Positions 22,543 to 30,388 of a stretch of 33,163 nucleotides of DNA are shown piece by piece. The stretch covers positions 1 to 33,163 of the forward strand of contig CASFXH010000032.1 in NCBI GenBank assembly GCA_949298575.1. The letters are read 5' to 3'. Position 1 is the first letter of the stretch, and each line of letters starts with the position of its first letter. Below the pieces are notes generated by a model. It had not been told where the DNA came from. It searched no databases and saw only the letters and a program-made list of their open reading frames with translations. The stretch is from an uncultured Parabacteroides sp. Lineage in GTDB: Bacteria; Bacteroidota; Bacteroidia; Bacteroidales; Tannerellaceae. Made by a program: the position numbers and the translations under genes.

Positions 22543-23469
22543 TTATTTCTGGTTGACCCGGAAGCGTTCGTTGCCGTTCACGAGGAAGTCGACGATCTGC
22601 CGCGCGGCGGCGATACCGGCGTTGATGTTCGCCTCGGCCGTCTGGGCACCCATCTTTTTCGGGGTGCTGAAGTAACGGTCGGCGAAGCGCTCGGCCAGCT
22701 CGGCGTGGGCGGCGGGCATAATGTCGGTGAGGTATTTCAAGTCCGGGCGCTCAGCCATCGCTTGGAGCAGGCCGGGCTCGTCGATCACCTCCTTGCGGGC
22801 GGTGTTGATGACGATCGCCCCCTTCGGCATGAGGCTCAGCAAATGGTGGTTGATAGAGCCTTTCGTCTCGGCCGTCGCCGGGATGTGGAGGGAGACGATG
22901 GCGCACGTCTTGAACAGCTCCTCCGCCGAGGCGACCGCCTTGACCCCATCGCCCTCAATGACCGAGGCGGAGCAGAAGGCGTCGTAAGCGTAGATCTCCA
23001 TGCCGAAGCCTTTCGCGACGCGGGCGACGTTGCGTCCCACATTGCCATAGGCCAGGATGCCCAATTTCTTCCCCTTCAACTCTTTCCCCGACGTGCCGTT
23101 GTAAAGGTTACGCATTCCCATCACCAGCAGTCCGAACACCAGCTCAGCGACGGCGTTGGCGTTCTGTCCGGGCGTGTTCATCACGCAGACTCCGTGGGCC
23201 GTAGCCGCCGCGAGGTCTACGTTGTCATAGCCCGCGCCAGCCCGCACGACAATCTTCAGCTGGGGCGCGGCGGCCAATACGGCCTCGTCGACCTTATCGC
23301 TCCGGATGATGAGGGCGTCGGCGTCCTTGACGGCCTCCAGCAGCTGTGCCTTGTCGGTGTATTTCTCGAGAAGGCTTAATTCCATCTTCGCGTCGGCGAT
23401 CACCTCGCGGATGCCTTCGACGGCGACGGGCGCGAAGGGCTTCTCTGTCGCCACTAATATTTTAGCCAT
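22543..23469 (-). CDS. serA: D-3-phosphoglycerate dehydrogenase, short form without ACT domain
   Basis: First step of serine synthesis: 3-phosphoglycerate to 3-phosphohydroxypyruvate using NAD. 308 residues; the Rossmann motif GILAYGNVG is at 137-145, the substrate-binding VRAGAGYDNVD near 75-85, and the catalytic Arg in NTARKE (R225). The usual catalytic His of the TPHxG motif is replaced: the chain reads STPKKMGAQT (K271-K272). A Lys form is known for Bacteroidales and Entamoeba PGDH (from memory), so this is family-typical rather than damage. No C-terminal regulatory domain, so feedback by serine through ACT is not expected. Second gene of serC-serA-DUF1015, 21 bases after serC. Confidence 0.94.
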   Translation of the reverse strand: MAKILVATEKPFAPVAVEGIREVIADAKMELSLLEKYTDKAQLLEAVKDADALIIRSDKVDEAVLAAAPQLKIVVRAGAGYDNVDLAAATAHGVCVMNTPGQNANAVAELVFGLLVMGMRNLYNGTSGKELKGKKLGILAYGNVGRNVARVAKGFGMEIYAYDAFCSASVIEGDGVKAVASAEELFKTCAIVSLHIPATAETKGSINHHLLSLMPKGAIVINTARKEVIDEPGLLQAMAERPDLKYLTDIMPAAHAELAERFADRYFSTPKKMGAQTAEANINAGIAAARQIVDFLVNGNERFRVNQK

Positions 23470-23490
23470 AATTCATTCCTCCTTATAAGA

Positions 23491-24558
23491 TTAGTGTAAA
23501 CGTTCAAACTCTCTCATGCAAGCCACGAGCGCCTCGACGCTGCTCCTCGGCATGGCGTTATAAAGCGAGGCCCGGAACCCGCCTACGGAGCGGTGACCCT
23601 TGATGCCCACCATCCCGGCCGCCGCCGCGAACGTGTTGAACTCGCCTTCCAGCTCCTTGTACTCGTCGGCCATCACGAAGCAGACGTTCATGATCGAGCG
23701 GTCTTCGGGGACAGCCGTCCCGCGGAAGAGCTTGTTGCGGTCGATCTCGTCGTAGAGGATGGCCGCGTTTTCCTTGTCCTTCTTCTCGAGGGCCGGGATG
23801 CCTCCTTGCGCCTTATACCATTTCAGCGTCTGGAGCGCGGCGTAGATCGGAAGCACGGGCGGCGTGTTGAACATGGACTCCTTGTCGACGTGCGTCTTGT
23901 AGGACAACATGGTCGGGATAGGCCGGTCGACGTGCCCGAGGGCGTCGACCCGAACGATCGCCACCGTCACTCCGGCGGGGGCCAGGTTCTTCTGCGCGCC
24001 GGCGTAGATCACGTCGTACTTCGAGACGTCGATGGGGCGGGAGAAGATGTCCGACGACATGTCGGCCACCAGCCGAGTCTTCACGTCGGGATCCTCGCGG
24101 AGCTCCGTCCCGTAGATCGTGTTGTTCGTCGTGATGTGAAAGTAATCGGAGTCCTCGGCCACTTGATAGCCTTTCGGGATGTATGTGTAGTTCTTATCCT
24201 TCGACGAGGCCACCACGTCGACCTCGCCAAACAGTTTCGCCTCCTTGATCGCCTTAGACGCCCACGTGCCCGTGTCTAAGTAGGACGCTTTCTTATTCAA
24301 CAGGTTGTAGGGCACCATGCAGAACTGCATGCTCGCCCCTCCGCCCAGGAAGACCACCTCGTAGCCCGCAGGGATGTCGAGCAATTCCTTGATCAAGGCA
24401 CGAGCCTCGTCGTTAACTGCCACGAATTCTTTACTACGGTGTGAGATCTCCAAGAGGGATAAACCCATACCCGCGAAATTCTCCACCGCGGCTGCGGTGT
24501 TCTTGATCGTGTACTCGCTGAGGATCGATGGACCCGCGTAAAAATTGTGCTTCTTCAT
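23491..24558 (-). CDS. serC: Phosphoserine aminotransferase
   Basis: Second step of serine synthesis, a PLP-dependent transamination of phosphohydroxypyruvate. The chain starts [14 protein letters not shown], has the substrate and PLP features [10 protein letters not shown] and DTGTWA, and the PLP lysine K190 in [12 protein letters not shown]. It ends with the RASLYNAMP motif shared by the family. 355 residues, normal length. It heads the operon on the minus strand; a phosphoserine phosphatase gene (serB) is not in the window. Confidence 0.96.
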   Translation of the reverse strand: MKKHNFYAGPSILSEYTIKNTAAAVENFAGMGLSLLEISHRSKEFVAVNDEARALIKELLDIPAGYEVVFLGGGASMQFCMVPYNLLNKKASYLDTGTWASKAIKEAKLFGEVDVVASSKDKNYTYIPKGYQVAEDSDYFHITTNNTIYGTELREDPDVKTRLVADMSSDIFSRPIDVSKYDVIYAGAQKNLAPAGVTVAIVRVDALGHVDRPIPTMLSYKTHVDKESMFNTPPVLPIYAALQTLKWYKAQGGIPALEKKDKENAAILYDEIDRNKLFRGTAVPEDRSIMNVCFVMADEYKELEGEFNTFAAAAGMVGIKGHRSVGGFRASLYNAMPRSSVEALVACMREFERLH

Positions 24559-24627
24559 GTGGAATGCGATATTATAAGTTATTGTTATTAATGTTTCGCT
24601 ACTTGTCTTAGCTTTCTAAAACGGCGA

Positions 24628-24660
24628 CGAATGTAAGAACTTTTTCTCATATCTGAGCAA
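24628..24660 (-). promoter_or_regulatory. Promoter of the serine operon
   Basis: Reading the minus strand, TTG (24660-24658), 22 bases, then TACATTCG (24635-24628) resemble -33 and -7 elements. The serC start is 69 bases further, so there is a leader of roughly 60 bases. Confidence 0.4.
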
Positions 24661-24669
24661 TATTCCATA

Positions 24670-24695
24670 AAAAAATCCTTCGCGGGGGATTTTTT
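24670..24695 (-). terminator. Terminator of rarA
   Basis: AAAAAATCC (24670-24678) and GGATTTTTT (24687-24695) form a hairpin with an eight-base loop; it has T-tracts in either direction and lies 22 bases past the rarA stop. Confidence 0.7.
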
Positions 24696-24717
24696 GTCAC
24701 GAAATGGCCCATTCGGG

Positions 24718-25992
24718 TCACTCAACGTATCGCTCTCCCCAGAGCGTACGCATACGCTCGAGCAGCTTGCGTTCGGAGGGATTGTCCTGTCCGATCCAGA
24801 AGCGTTGGCCGGCGACTTCCTTGGGCAAGTAGTCTTGCTCGACGAAGTGGCCGGCGAAGTCGTGCGCGTACTTGTAGTCTTTCCCATAGCCCAGCTCCGA
24901 CATGAGCTTCGTCGGGGCGTTGCGGAGGTGGAGGGGGACGGGCAGGTTGCCCGTCTTGCCGACGATGTCCAGGGCCGAGCCGATCGCCTGGTAGGCGGAG
25001 TTGCTCTTGGGGCTGCAGGCCAGATAGACGGTCGTCTCGGCCAGGATGATACGGCCCTCAGGCCAGCCGATCTTCCGCAAGGCGTCGAAGCAAGCGTTGG
25101 CCAGCAGGAGGGCGTTGGGGTTCGCCAGGCCGATGTCTTCGGCGGCGGAGATGACCAGCCGACGGGCGATGAACTCCGGGTCCTCGCCCCCCGCCACCAT
25201 CCGGGCGAGCCAGTAAATGGCGGCGTCGGGGTCGCTCCCGCGTATGGACTTGATAAAGGCGGAGATGATGTCGTAGTGCATTTCCCCATCCTTGTCGTAG
25301 GCGAGCGGGTCTTCTTGCAGCCGATCCACGACTTTACGGTCGGTGATCTCGATCGCCTCAGTTTCCTCGCTGGCGACGACGAGCTCCAGGATATTCAACA
25401 GCTTACGGGCGTCGCCGCCGGAGTAGCGGAGGAGGGCGTCGGTCTCGGTGAGCCGGATCCGCTTCTCGCGCAGGAAGGTGTCCACGTGGAGCGCGCGGTC
25501 GAGGAGGCGCAGCAGGTCTTCCTTCTCCAACGATTTCAGGACATAGACTTGGCAGCGGGAGAGGAGGGGGCGGATCACCTCGAACGAGGGGTTCTCCGTC
25601 GTCGCCCCGATGAGCGTCACCACGCCCGTCTCGACGGCGTTGAGGAGCGAGTCTTGTTGGGATTTGCTAAAGCGGTGGATCTCGTCGATGAAGAGGATAG
25701 GCGAGAGGCTGTCGAAGAACCGCGCTCCCTTGGCCTTATCAATCACGTCGCGCACGTCCTTCACCCCGGAGCTGATCGCGCTCAGCGTGTAGAACGGCGT
25801 CTTCAATTGCCGGGCGATGATCTGCGCGAGCGTCGTCTTTCCCACCCCCGGAGGCCCCCACAGGATCATGGAGGGTACCCGGCCGCCGTCGATCATCTTG
25901 CGTAAGATCGCGCCGGGCCCCACCAAGTGGCGCTGGCCGATGAACTCGTCCAGCGTCTGTGGCCTTAACCGTTCCGCTAAAGGTTGACTCAT
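24718..25992 (-). CDS. rarA: Replication-associated recombination ATPase RarA (MgsA)
   Basis: AAA+ clamp-loader-like ATPase that acts at stalled replication forks. From the ATG at 25992 it is 424 residues: [17 protein letters not shown] at the N-terminus, Walker A GPPGVGKT (46-53), Walker [10 protein letters not shown] (about 105-113), the sensor stretch [11 protein letters not shown], and a C-terminal tetramerisation region with [16 protein letters not shown]. The frame continues upstream to 26022, but the family start [11 protein letters not shown] is at 25992. The gene follows the ModF-like gene after a terminator and is probably transcribed on its own. Confidence 0.95.
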   Translation of the reverse strand: MSQPLAERLRPQTLDEFIGQRHLVGPGAILRKMIDGGRVPSMILWGPPGVGKTTLAQIIARQLKTPFYTLSAISSGVKDVRDVIDKAKGARFFDSLSPILFIDEIHRFSKSQQDSLLNAVETGVVTLIGATTENPSFEVIRPLLSRCQVYVLKSLEKEDLLRLLDRALHVDTFLREKRIRLTETDALLRYSGGDARKLLNILELVVASEETEAIEITDRKVVDRLQEDPLAYDKDGEMHYDIISAFIKSIRGSDPDAAIYWLARMVAGGEDPEFIARRLVISAAEDIGLANPNALLLANACFDALRKIGWPEGRIILAETTVYLACSPKSNSAYQAIGSALDIVGKTGNLPVPLHLRNAPTKLMSELGYGKDYKYAHDFAGHFVEQDYLPKEVAGQRFWIGQDNPSERKLLERMRTLWGERYVE

Positions 25993-26027
25993 CGTGGGGC
26001 AAAAGTCGCGATTTTCCTTCACATCTC

Positions 26028-26064
26028 AAAAAAATCGGCGATAAAATCACCTGATTTTATCGCC
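26028..26064 (-). terminator. Terminator of the argB-ABC operon
   Basis: Reading the minus strand, GGCGATAAAATCA and TGATTTTATCGCC pair exactly (26064-26052 and 26049-26037) with a tight two-base loop, then a run of seven T. It starts directly after the stop codon of the ABC gene. Confidence 0.85.
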
Positions 26065-27537
26065 TTACACATGTTTTACCAATTCGAAGCGCTTGTCCAC
26101 CTGGCGGGGCAGCTCGTGGGGGTAGTGCGTCACGTAGATCAGCGTCTTCCCCGCCCGTTCGCAGAAGCGGTCGATCACCTCGGCGGCCCGCTTCTTATTG
26201 CTCACGTCAAGCCCGTGCAGCGGCTCGTCGAGGATGAGCAGATCCGGGTCTTTCACGAAGGCCCGCGCCAGGAGCGCCAGCCGTTGTTCGCCCGAGGAGA
26301 GGGTTTGGAAAAGCCTGTCCCTCAACCCCTCGATGCCGAACACGCGCATCCACGCGAGCGCTACGGCTTCCTGCTCCGGAGCGCACTTGCGGAAGAGGCC
26401 CACCGAGTCGAAGAAGCCCGACCCCACGATCTGGCTCGTCGCGACGTTCGCCTGGTAATAGAGGTGCATCTCCGGAGAGACGTAGCCGATCCGTCGCTTA
26501 ATCTCCCAAATGCTCTCGCCCGTGCCTCGACGGCGGTCGAAGAGGTAGATCGTGTTGGCGTACGACTGCGGATTGTCGGCGTAGACGAGGCTGAGGAGGG
26601 TCGACTTACCCACCCCGTTCGGCCCCGACAACGCCCATTTCTCGCCGTTACGCACCTCCCAATCGAGGTCTTCCAGAATCACCCGGCTGCCGTAGCGGAC
26701 GCGCACGTGCTCCATGCGGAGCGTCACCTCGTGTGTCGAGGGCTCTTTCTCCTTATTAATGGGAAGCTCCACGGGCGCCGCCGTCCAGCCCGCGCGCTCG
26801 GTGGGGAAGAGGCGGGCGATGAGCTCCGTGTCGCTCAGGAACGCGGCGCGGCTCATCGCGGGCAAGAGCGTGCGGTCCTCGACGGGCTGCACGTGGGTGA
26901 TCATCTCCGGGATGTCTCGCGGGTTCGACAGCACGAGGATGACTTGGATCCCTTCCAGGCGACTCATCTCGTTGAGCGTCTCGACGAGCGTCGCGCGAGA
27001 GGGGGCGTCGAGCCCGATGAAGGGGTTGTCGAGGATCAAGATCCGCGGCTTGGCGAGGAGCGCCCGAATGACGAGGAATTTCCTCAGCTCGCCGCTCGAG
27101 AGGTAGATCAGCCGCTTGGGCAAAAGCTCCTCCAGATGGAAGAGGCGCAGCGTGGCGAGGTAGCCGTCCTGGTGGGCGTAAGGCTCGAGGAGGTCGGCCA
27201 CGCGCGGCATGTTGTCGCCCACCTCCGTCGCGTGCCAGCGTTGCTGGTAATAGCTGTCGCGGCAGTCGGCCAACGAGTAAATATCCTTGAAGGCGATGCT
27301 CTTGATGAAGCGGTGCGAGGCCTCGCCCTCGGGATAGCGCACCGCCCCCGATCGCAGCGCGTAAGCCCCCCGCGCGAGGTCGGTCAGCAACGTCTTTCCC
27401 GCCCCGTTCGGCCCGATGATGGCCCATTGCTCTCCCTCCTTGACCGTCCAACTGACCGGATGGCGAAACCGCGTCTCCGGCATCCGCGTGACCGCCCGCT
27501 CGATAGCCACGAGCGTCTCTCCTTTGGCTATTTCCAT
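26065..27537 (-). CDS. Tandem ABC ATPase, ModF-like
   Basis: 490 residues with two ABC ATPase domains and no membrane segment. Domain 1: Walker A GPNGAGKT (42-49), signature LSSGELRK, Walker B ILILDNPF. Domain 2 (about 260-490): GPNGVGKS, LSSGEQRL, LLILDEPLHGLD. Domain 1 has Asn in place of the catalytic Glu after the Walker B Asp (DN rather than DE), so only domain 2 may hydrolyse ATP fully. The layout matches ModF/PhrA-type proteins linked in E. coli to molybdate genes, but no molybdate genes are near. The gene lies 18 bases after argB, so it is co-transcribed; the function is open. Confidence 0.85.
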   Translation of the reverse strand: MEIAKGETLVAIERAVTRMPETRFRHPVSWTVKEGEQWAIIGPNGAGKTLLTDLARGAYALRSGAVRYPEGEASHRFIKSIAFKDIYSLADCRDSYYQQRWHATEVGDNMPRVADLLEPYAHQDGYLATLRLFHLEELLPKRLIYLSSGELRKFLVIRALLAKPRILILDNPFIGLDAPSRATLVETLNEMSRLEGIQVILVLSNPRDIPEMITHVQPVEDRTLLPAMSRAAFLSDTELIARLFPTERAGWTAAPVELPINKEKEPSTHEVTLRMEHVRVRYGSRVILEDLDWEVRNGEKWALSGPNGVGKSTLLSLVYADNPQSYANTIYLFDRRRGTGESIWEIKRRIGYVSPEMHLYYQANVATSQIVGSGFFDSVGLFRKCAPEQEAVALAWMRVFGIEGLRDRLFQTLSSGEQRLALLARAFVKDPDLLILDEPLHGLDVSNKKRAAEVIDRFCERAGKTLIYVTHYPHELPRQVDKRFELVKHV

Positions 27538-27555
27538 GTCTTTCTTTATCTTTAC

Positions 27556-28326
27556 TTAATATACTCTCGTACCCGTCCCTTTATTGATCTCCGAGGCTTG
27601 GGTGATGATCACTTCTTTCACCCCGGCGTCGATGGCCTGAAAGGCATTCTCCAGCTTGGGGATCATTCCGCCCTGGATCGTCCCGTCGGCCACGTAGCGC
27701 GCGAACGCCGCCCGGTCGATCGCGGGGATCACGCTCTCGTCGTCATTCTCGTCACGCAAGACGCCTTTTTTCTCGAAACAAAACATGAGCGTCACGTCGA
27801 ACCTTCGCGCGAGGGCCTTGGCCACCTCCCCGGCGATGGTGTCGGCGTTCGTGTTGAGCATCCGGCCCGAGGCCCGGTCGTAGGTCAGCGGCGCCAGGAT
27901 GGGGACGACGCCCTCCGCGATCAGGTTGGCCAGCAGCCTGGCGTTCACCTCCTTCACGTCGCCCACGAAGCCGTAGTCCACCTCGCCCACGGGGCGTTTC
28001 TCCGAGCGAATAAGGCCCATGTCGGCCCCCGTCAGTCCCAGCGCGTTGACGCCCAGCGCCTGCAATCGGGCCACGATATTCTTGTTCACCAGCCCGCCGT
28101 AGACCATCGTCACGACGCGCAGCATGGCCTCGTCGGTCACGCGCCGACCGCCTACCATGCGCGTCTCGATCCCCAGCTCGCCGGCCAGCCTCGTCGCCGA
28201 GCGTCCGCCGCCGTGCGCCAAGACCTTCCTTCCACTGATCGCGGCGAAGTCGTTCAACAATTGGCCGAGCGTCGCCTCATCCTCGACGATCTTGCCGCCC
28301 ACTTTTATCAATGTCAATCTTTCCAT
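27556..28326 (-). CDS. argB: Acetylglutamate kinase (possibly N-succinylglutamate kinase)
   Basis: Second step of arginine synthesis, phosphorylating N-acylglutamate. 256 residues: KVGGKIVED at the N-terminus, AHGGGRSATRL, GLTGADM, NTNADTIAGEVAKAL, and a closing GTGTRVY. Members from Bacteroides are known to work in a pathway with succinylated intermediates, so the acyl group may be succinyl here; the sequence does not tell. No N-terminal kinked helix of the arginine-sensitive hexameric form is present, which suggests it is not feedback-inhibited by arginine. Other arg genes are not in the window; it is followed by the ABC gene. Confidence 0.94.
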   Translation of the reverse strand: MERLTLIKVGGKIVEDEATLGQLLNDFAAISGRKVLAHGGGRSATRLAGELGIETRMVGGRRVTDEAMLRVVTMVYGGLVNKNIVARLQALGVNALGLTGADMGLIRSEKRPVGEVDYGFVGDVKEVNARLLANLIAEGVVPILAPLTYDRASGRMLNTNADTIAGEVAKALARRFDVTLMFCFEKKGVLRDENDDESVIPAIDRAAFARYVADGTIQGGMIPKLENAFQAIDAGVKEVIITQASEINKGTGTRVY

Positions 28327-28376
28327 TTTATCCTTTCTTGTCGTTTAATGTGATTCTATATAATATAAGGTAGGAA

Positions 28377-28411
28377 AGCGGGGAGGAAACCCGTCCCGTT
28401 TCCTCCCCGCT
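28377..28411 (-). terminator. Strong hairpin after the HU-like gene
   Basis: AGCGGGGAGGAAAC (28377-28390) pairs exactly with GTTTCCTCCCCGCT (28398-28411), loop CCGTCCC. It lies 11 bases past the stop of the minus-strand HU-like gene. The T-run after it on that strand is weak. Confidence 0.65.
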
Positions 28412-28422
28412 CAGCTCATTTC

Positions 28423-29289
28423 TCAGACGGTGCCTGGGCTACCGCCGTCGTCCACCTCCTCATCGTCGGGCTCCGTGACGGAGCCGATGCTCTCGCCGAC
28501 GACGAAGACATCGTCCATCACCGCCACGCGCGGGTTCTTCAACACGGTGCTCGCGTTGTTCCCGATCAGCGTGCACAGCTTCACGCCCCAGATCGACTCG
28601 TTCTCGACCGTGACGGGGAGCACGAAGCCCACGCGGGTCGGCGTGTTGGGGAAGAGCTGCTTCGGGGGGAAGAAGAACGTCTCGGCGGTGTCGCCGTCCT
28701 GCCGGGTGATGGTGACGCCGATCGTCTCGCCTTCGCCGCCCACCTTGATGTTCTTACCCGTGATGATGCACGTCTGTCCGGGCGTGATAGGCACTCCCAG
28801 TCCGTCGGACGCCTGCTTGGGGTGCTCCGCGTTGTAGGCGCTCGTGACGCTGATCAGCTGCGGGCCGGTGGTCGACTTCTGAATCTCGACGTCAATCTCG
28901 GCGGATTCGAGCGCCTGACGCATCTCCTCGCTCATGCTGTAGTTTACCCCCAGCGTGATGCGGTCGCGGTCGGGCGCGGACGCCAACTCGTTCTCGAGCA
29001 ACGTGCCTTTGGCCGTCGGACGGAAGACGCCCATGGGCGTGCTCACGCTGTAACCCGACGAGAGGAACCAGATCATTCGCCGGATCAAAGCGTTCCCTAT
29101 ACGCTCCACCTCTTCGGGGTCCTCTTGCCGGGAGCTCAAGGCGGCGAGCTCGGTCGCGAGGTCACGCATAGTTAAGCATTTTTGTAACTTGGGACGGACG
29201 TAATAGTCGTTCGTCACCTCCTTCGTTAACGATAGGTAAATCGCTCTGAGAGTCAATTTAGCCTTTTGTGTAGGGCTTTTAGTAGCCAT
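28423..29289 (-). CDS. HU-like DNA-binding protein with C-terminal DUF4469 domain
   Basis: A 288-residue cytosolic protein. Residues about 1-125 resemble the HU-type DNA-binding domain found in Bacteroidota: TLRAIYLSLTKEV at the start, the helix-rich middle, then the beta arm-like SVSTPMGVFRP. About 130-268 match DUF4469, an Ig-like fold (VPITPGQTCIITGKNIKVGGEGE ... VLPVTVENESIWGVKL). The chain ends with an acidic tail closing GGSPGTV, recalling the GDGSPEVV ends of the two acidic-tailed proteins. It is single, with its own terminator, next to the 23-bp array. The probable role is DNA binding; targets unknown. Confidence 0.82.
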   Translation of the reverse strand: MATKSPTQKAKLTLRAIYLSLTKEVTNDYYVRPKLQKCLTMRDLATELAALSSRQEDPEEVERIGNALIRRMIWFLSSGYSVSTPMGVFRPTAKGTLLENELASAPDRDRITLGVNYSMSEEMRQALESAEIDVEIQKSTTGPQLISVTSAYNAEHPKQASDGLGVPITPGQTCIITGKNIKVGGEGETIGVTITRQDGDTAETFFFPPKQLFPNTPTRVGFVLPVTVENESIWGVKLCTLIGNNASTVLKNPRVAVMDDVFVVGESIGSVTEPDDEEVDDGGSPGTV

Positions 29290-29360
29290 GATTCTTAAGT
29301 ATTAAGTTAGGTTTGTTATGAATTCCGCTCAGACAATCCGTCCACGCTTTTTAGATCCTG

Positions 29361-29452
29361 CTGAGGCGCTCGGCTCAGCGCGACTGAGGCGCCCGGCTCA
29401 ACGCGGCTGAGGCGTTCGGCTCAACGCGACTGAGGCGCTCGGCTCAGCTCGA
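29361..29452. repeat. Tandem array, four copies of a 23-bp unit
   Basis: CTGAGGCG starts at 29361, 29384, 29407 and 29430, an exact 23-base step. Each unit has inverted arms CTGAG and CTCAG (CTCAA in the middle two) around GCGCTCGG-type bases. It lies between the nitroreductase stop and the start of the HU-like gene, both on the minus strand. Confidence 0.9.
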
Positions 29453-29509
29453 CCTCAAAAATCGTGTAGTCTTATCCTCGCTTTTGTCTCTCATATCGTT
29501 TATTCTTTT

Positions 29510-30256
29510 TTATTTGATAAACCCTTGCCGCTTGAGCGTCTCCATCAAGACGTCCGAGAAGCGCTCATTGTTGGCCTTCGTATAACGGAGGTCGGTGAAC
29601 ACTTGCGCCAAGGTCTTCTTGTTATTGATACGCACGAATTCTTGGTTCGCCTCGAGCGCCTCTTTCGCGGCGTAGAGGTCGTCGATCCGCTCGGGGGTGT
29701 AATCCTCGTAGCGCTCCTCGTGGACGATCGCCCGCAGGGGCAGGCGCTCGGGCTGGTCGGGGAGGGGATCGGCGGGGTAGCCCACCGTGGCGGTCAGGAT
29801 CGGGACGACGAGTCGCGGCAGCCGCAGCGCCTCGATGATCTGGTCGGCGTTGTAGCAAGTCGTCCCCAGGAAGCATAGGCCTAGGCCCGCCTCCTCGGCC
29901 GCGTCGGCGAAGTTCTGCGCGTAGAGCATGGCGTCGATCGTCGCCGCCATGAAGGTCTGCAAATTGTCGAACCCCGCCTCGGCCTCGCGACACGCCGCCC
30001 AACGGACGAAGCGGTTGGCGTCGGCGCAAAACGTAAGGACGACGGGCGCCTCCGCGACCATCGGCTGGTTGAAATGCGCCGGGGCGAGGCGGGCTTTCCC
30101 CTCGTCCGTACGGGTGACGACGACGCTATACAATTGCATGTTGCCCGTGTTGCTGGCGCGCGCGGCCACGTCGAGCAGCTCGTCCAGAAGGCTCGCCTCG
30201 ACGGGCCTTTCCTGGTATTTCCGGATCGTTCTCCTTGTTTTCTTGGTCTCCCACAT
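29510..30256 (-). CDS. Nitroreductase family protein
   Basis: 248 residues. The FMN-binding N-terminus reads TRRTIRKYQERPV, followed by AARASNTGNMQLYSVVV. The middle has AATIDAMLYAQNFADAAEEAGLGLCFLGT, and TATVGYPAD marks the second FMN-contact region. The C-terminal part beyond about 195 is an extension like that of NfsA/FRP-type flavin reductases. It would reduce nitro compounds, quinones or flavins with NAD(P)H in the cytoplasm; the physiological substrate is unknown. Single gene, divergent from the DUF362 gene. Confidence 0.88.
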   Translation of the reverse strand: MWETKKTRRTIRKYQERPVEASLLDELLDVAARASNTGNMQLYSVVVTRTDEGKARLAPAHFNQPMVAEAPVVLTFCADANRFVRWAACREAEAGFDNLQTFMAATIDAMLYAQNFADAAEEAGLGLCFLGTTCYNADQIIEALRLPRLVVPILTATVGYPADPLPDQPERLPLRAIVHEERYEDYTPERIDDLYAAKEALEANQEFVRINNKKTLAQVFTDLRYTKANNERFSDVLMETLKRQGFIK

Positions 30257-30349
30257 CTTCCTGCATGGTTTTAATATGACATGACGCGAACTTATGAAAT
30301 AAATTCATTAAAACGAAACGATTTCTCGAATTATTTCGGAAAAACCCCC

Positions 30350-30357
30350 TATATTCG
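30350..30357 (+). promoter_or_regulatory. Possible -7 element for the DUF362-mnmE unit
   Basis: TATATTCG resembles TAnnTTTG and lies 31 bases before the ATG at 30389. The -33 partner is not clear. Confidence 0.3.
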
Positions 30358-30388
30358 CGGATATTAATAAAGATATACACGAATAGCT

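Noticed and set aside
22543-23469. SerA as a decayed enzyme because of the missing catalytic His
   Set aside because: All other motifs and the operon are intact, and lysine at this position is known from this bacterial group.
24588-25289. Second minus-strand frame overlapping rarA
   Set aside because: Ser/Pro/Thr-rich translation in another frame of a clear rarA gene, with no domain of its own.
25984-28353. Plus-strand open frame (789 codons) opposite the ABC gene and argB
   Set aside because: It is antisense to two genes with full sets of catalytic motifs; the translation is low-complexity R/H/E/V-rich and starts inside the rarA upstream region.
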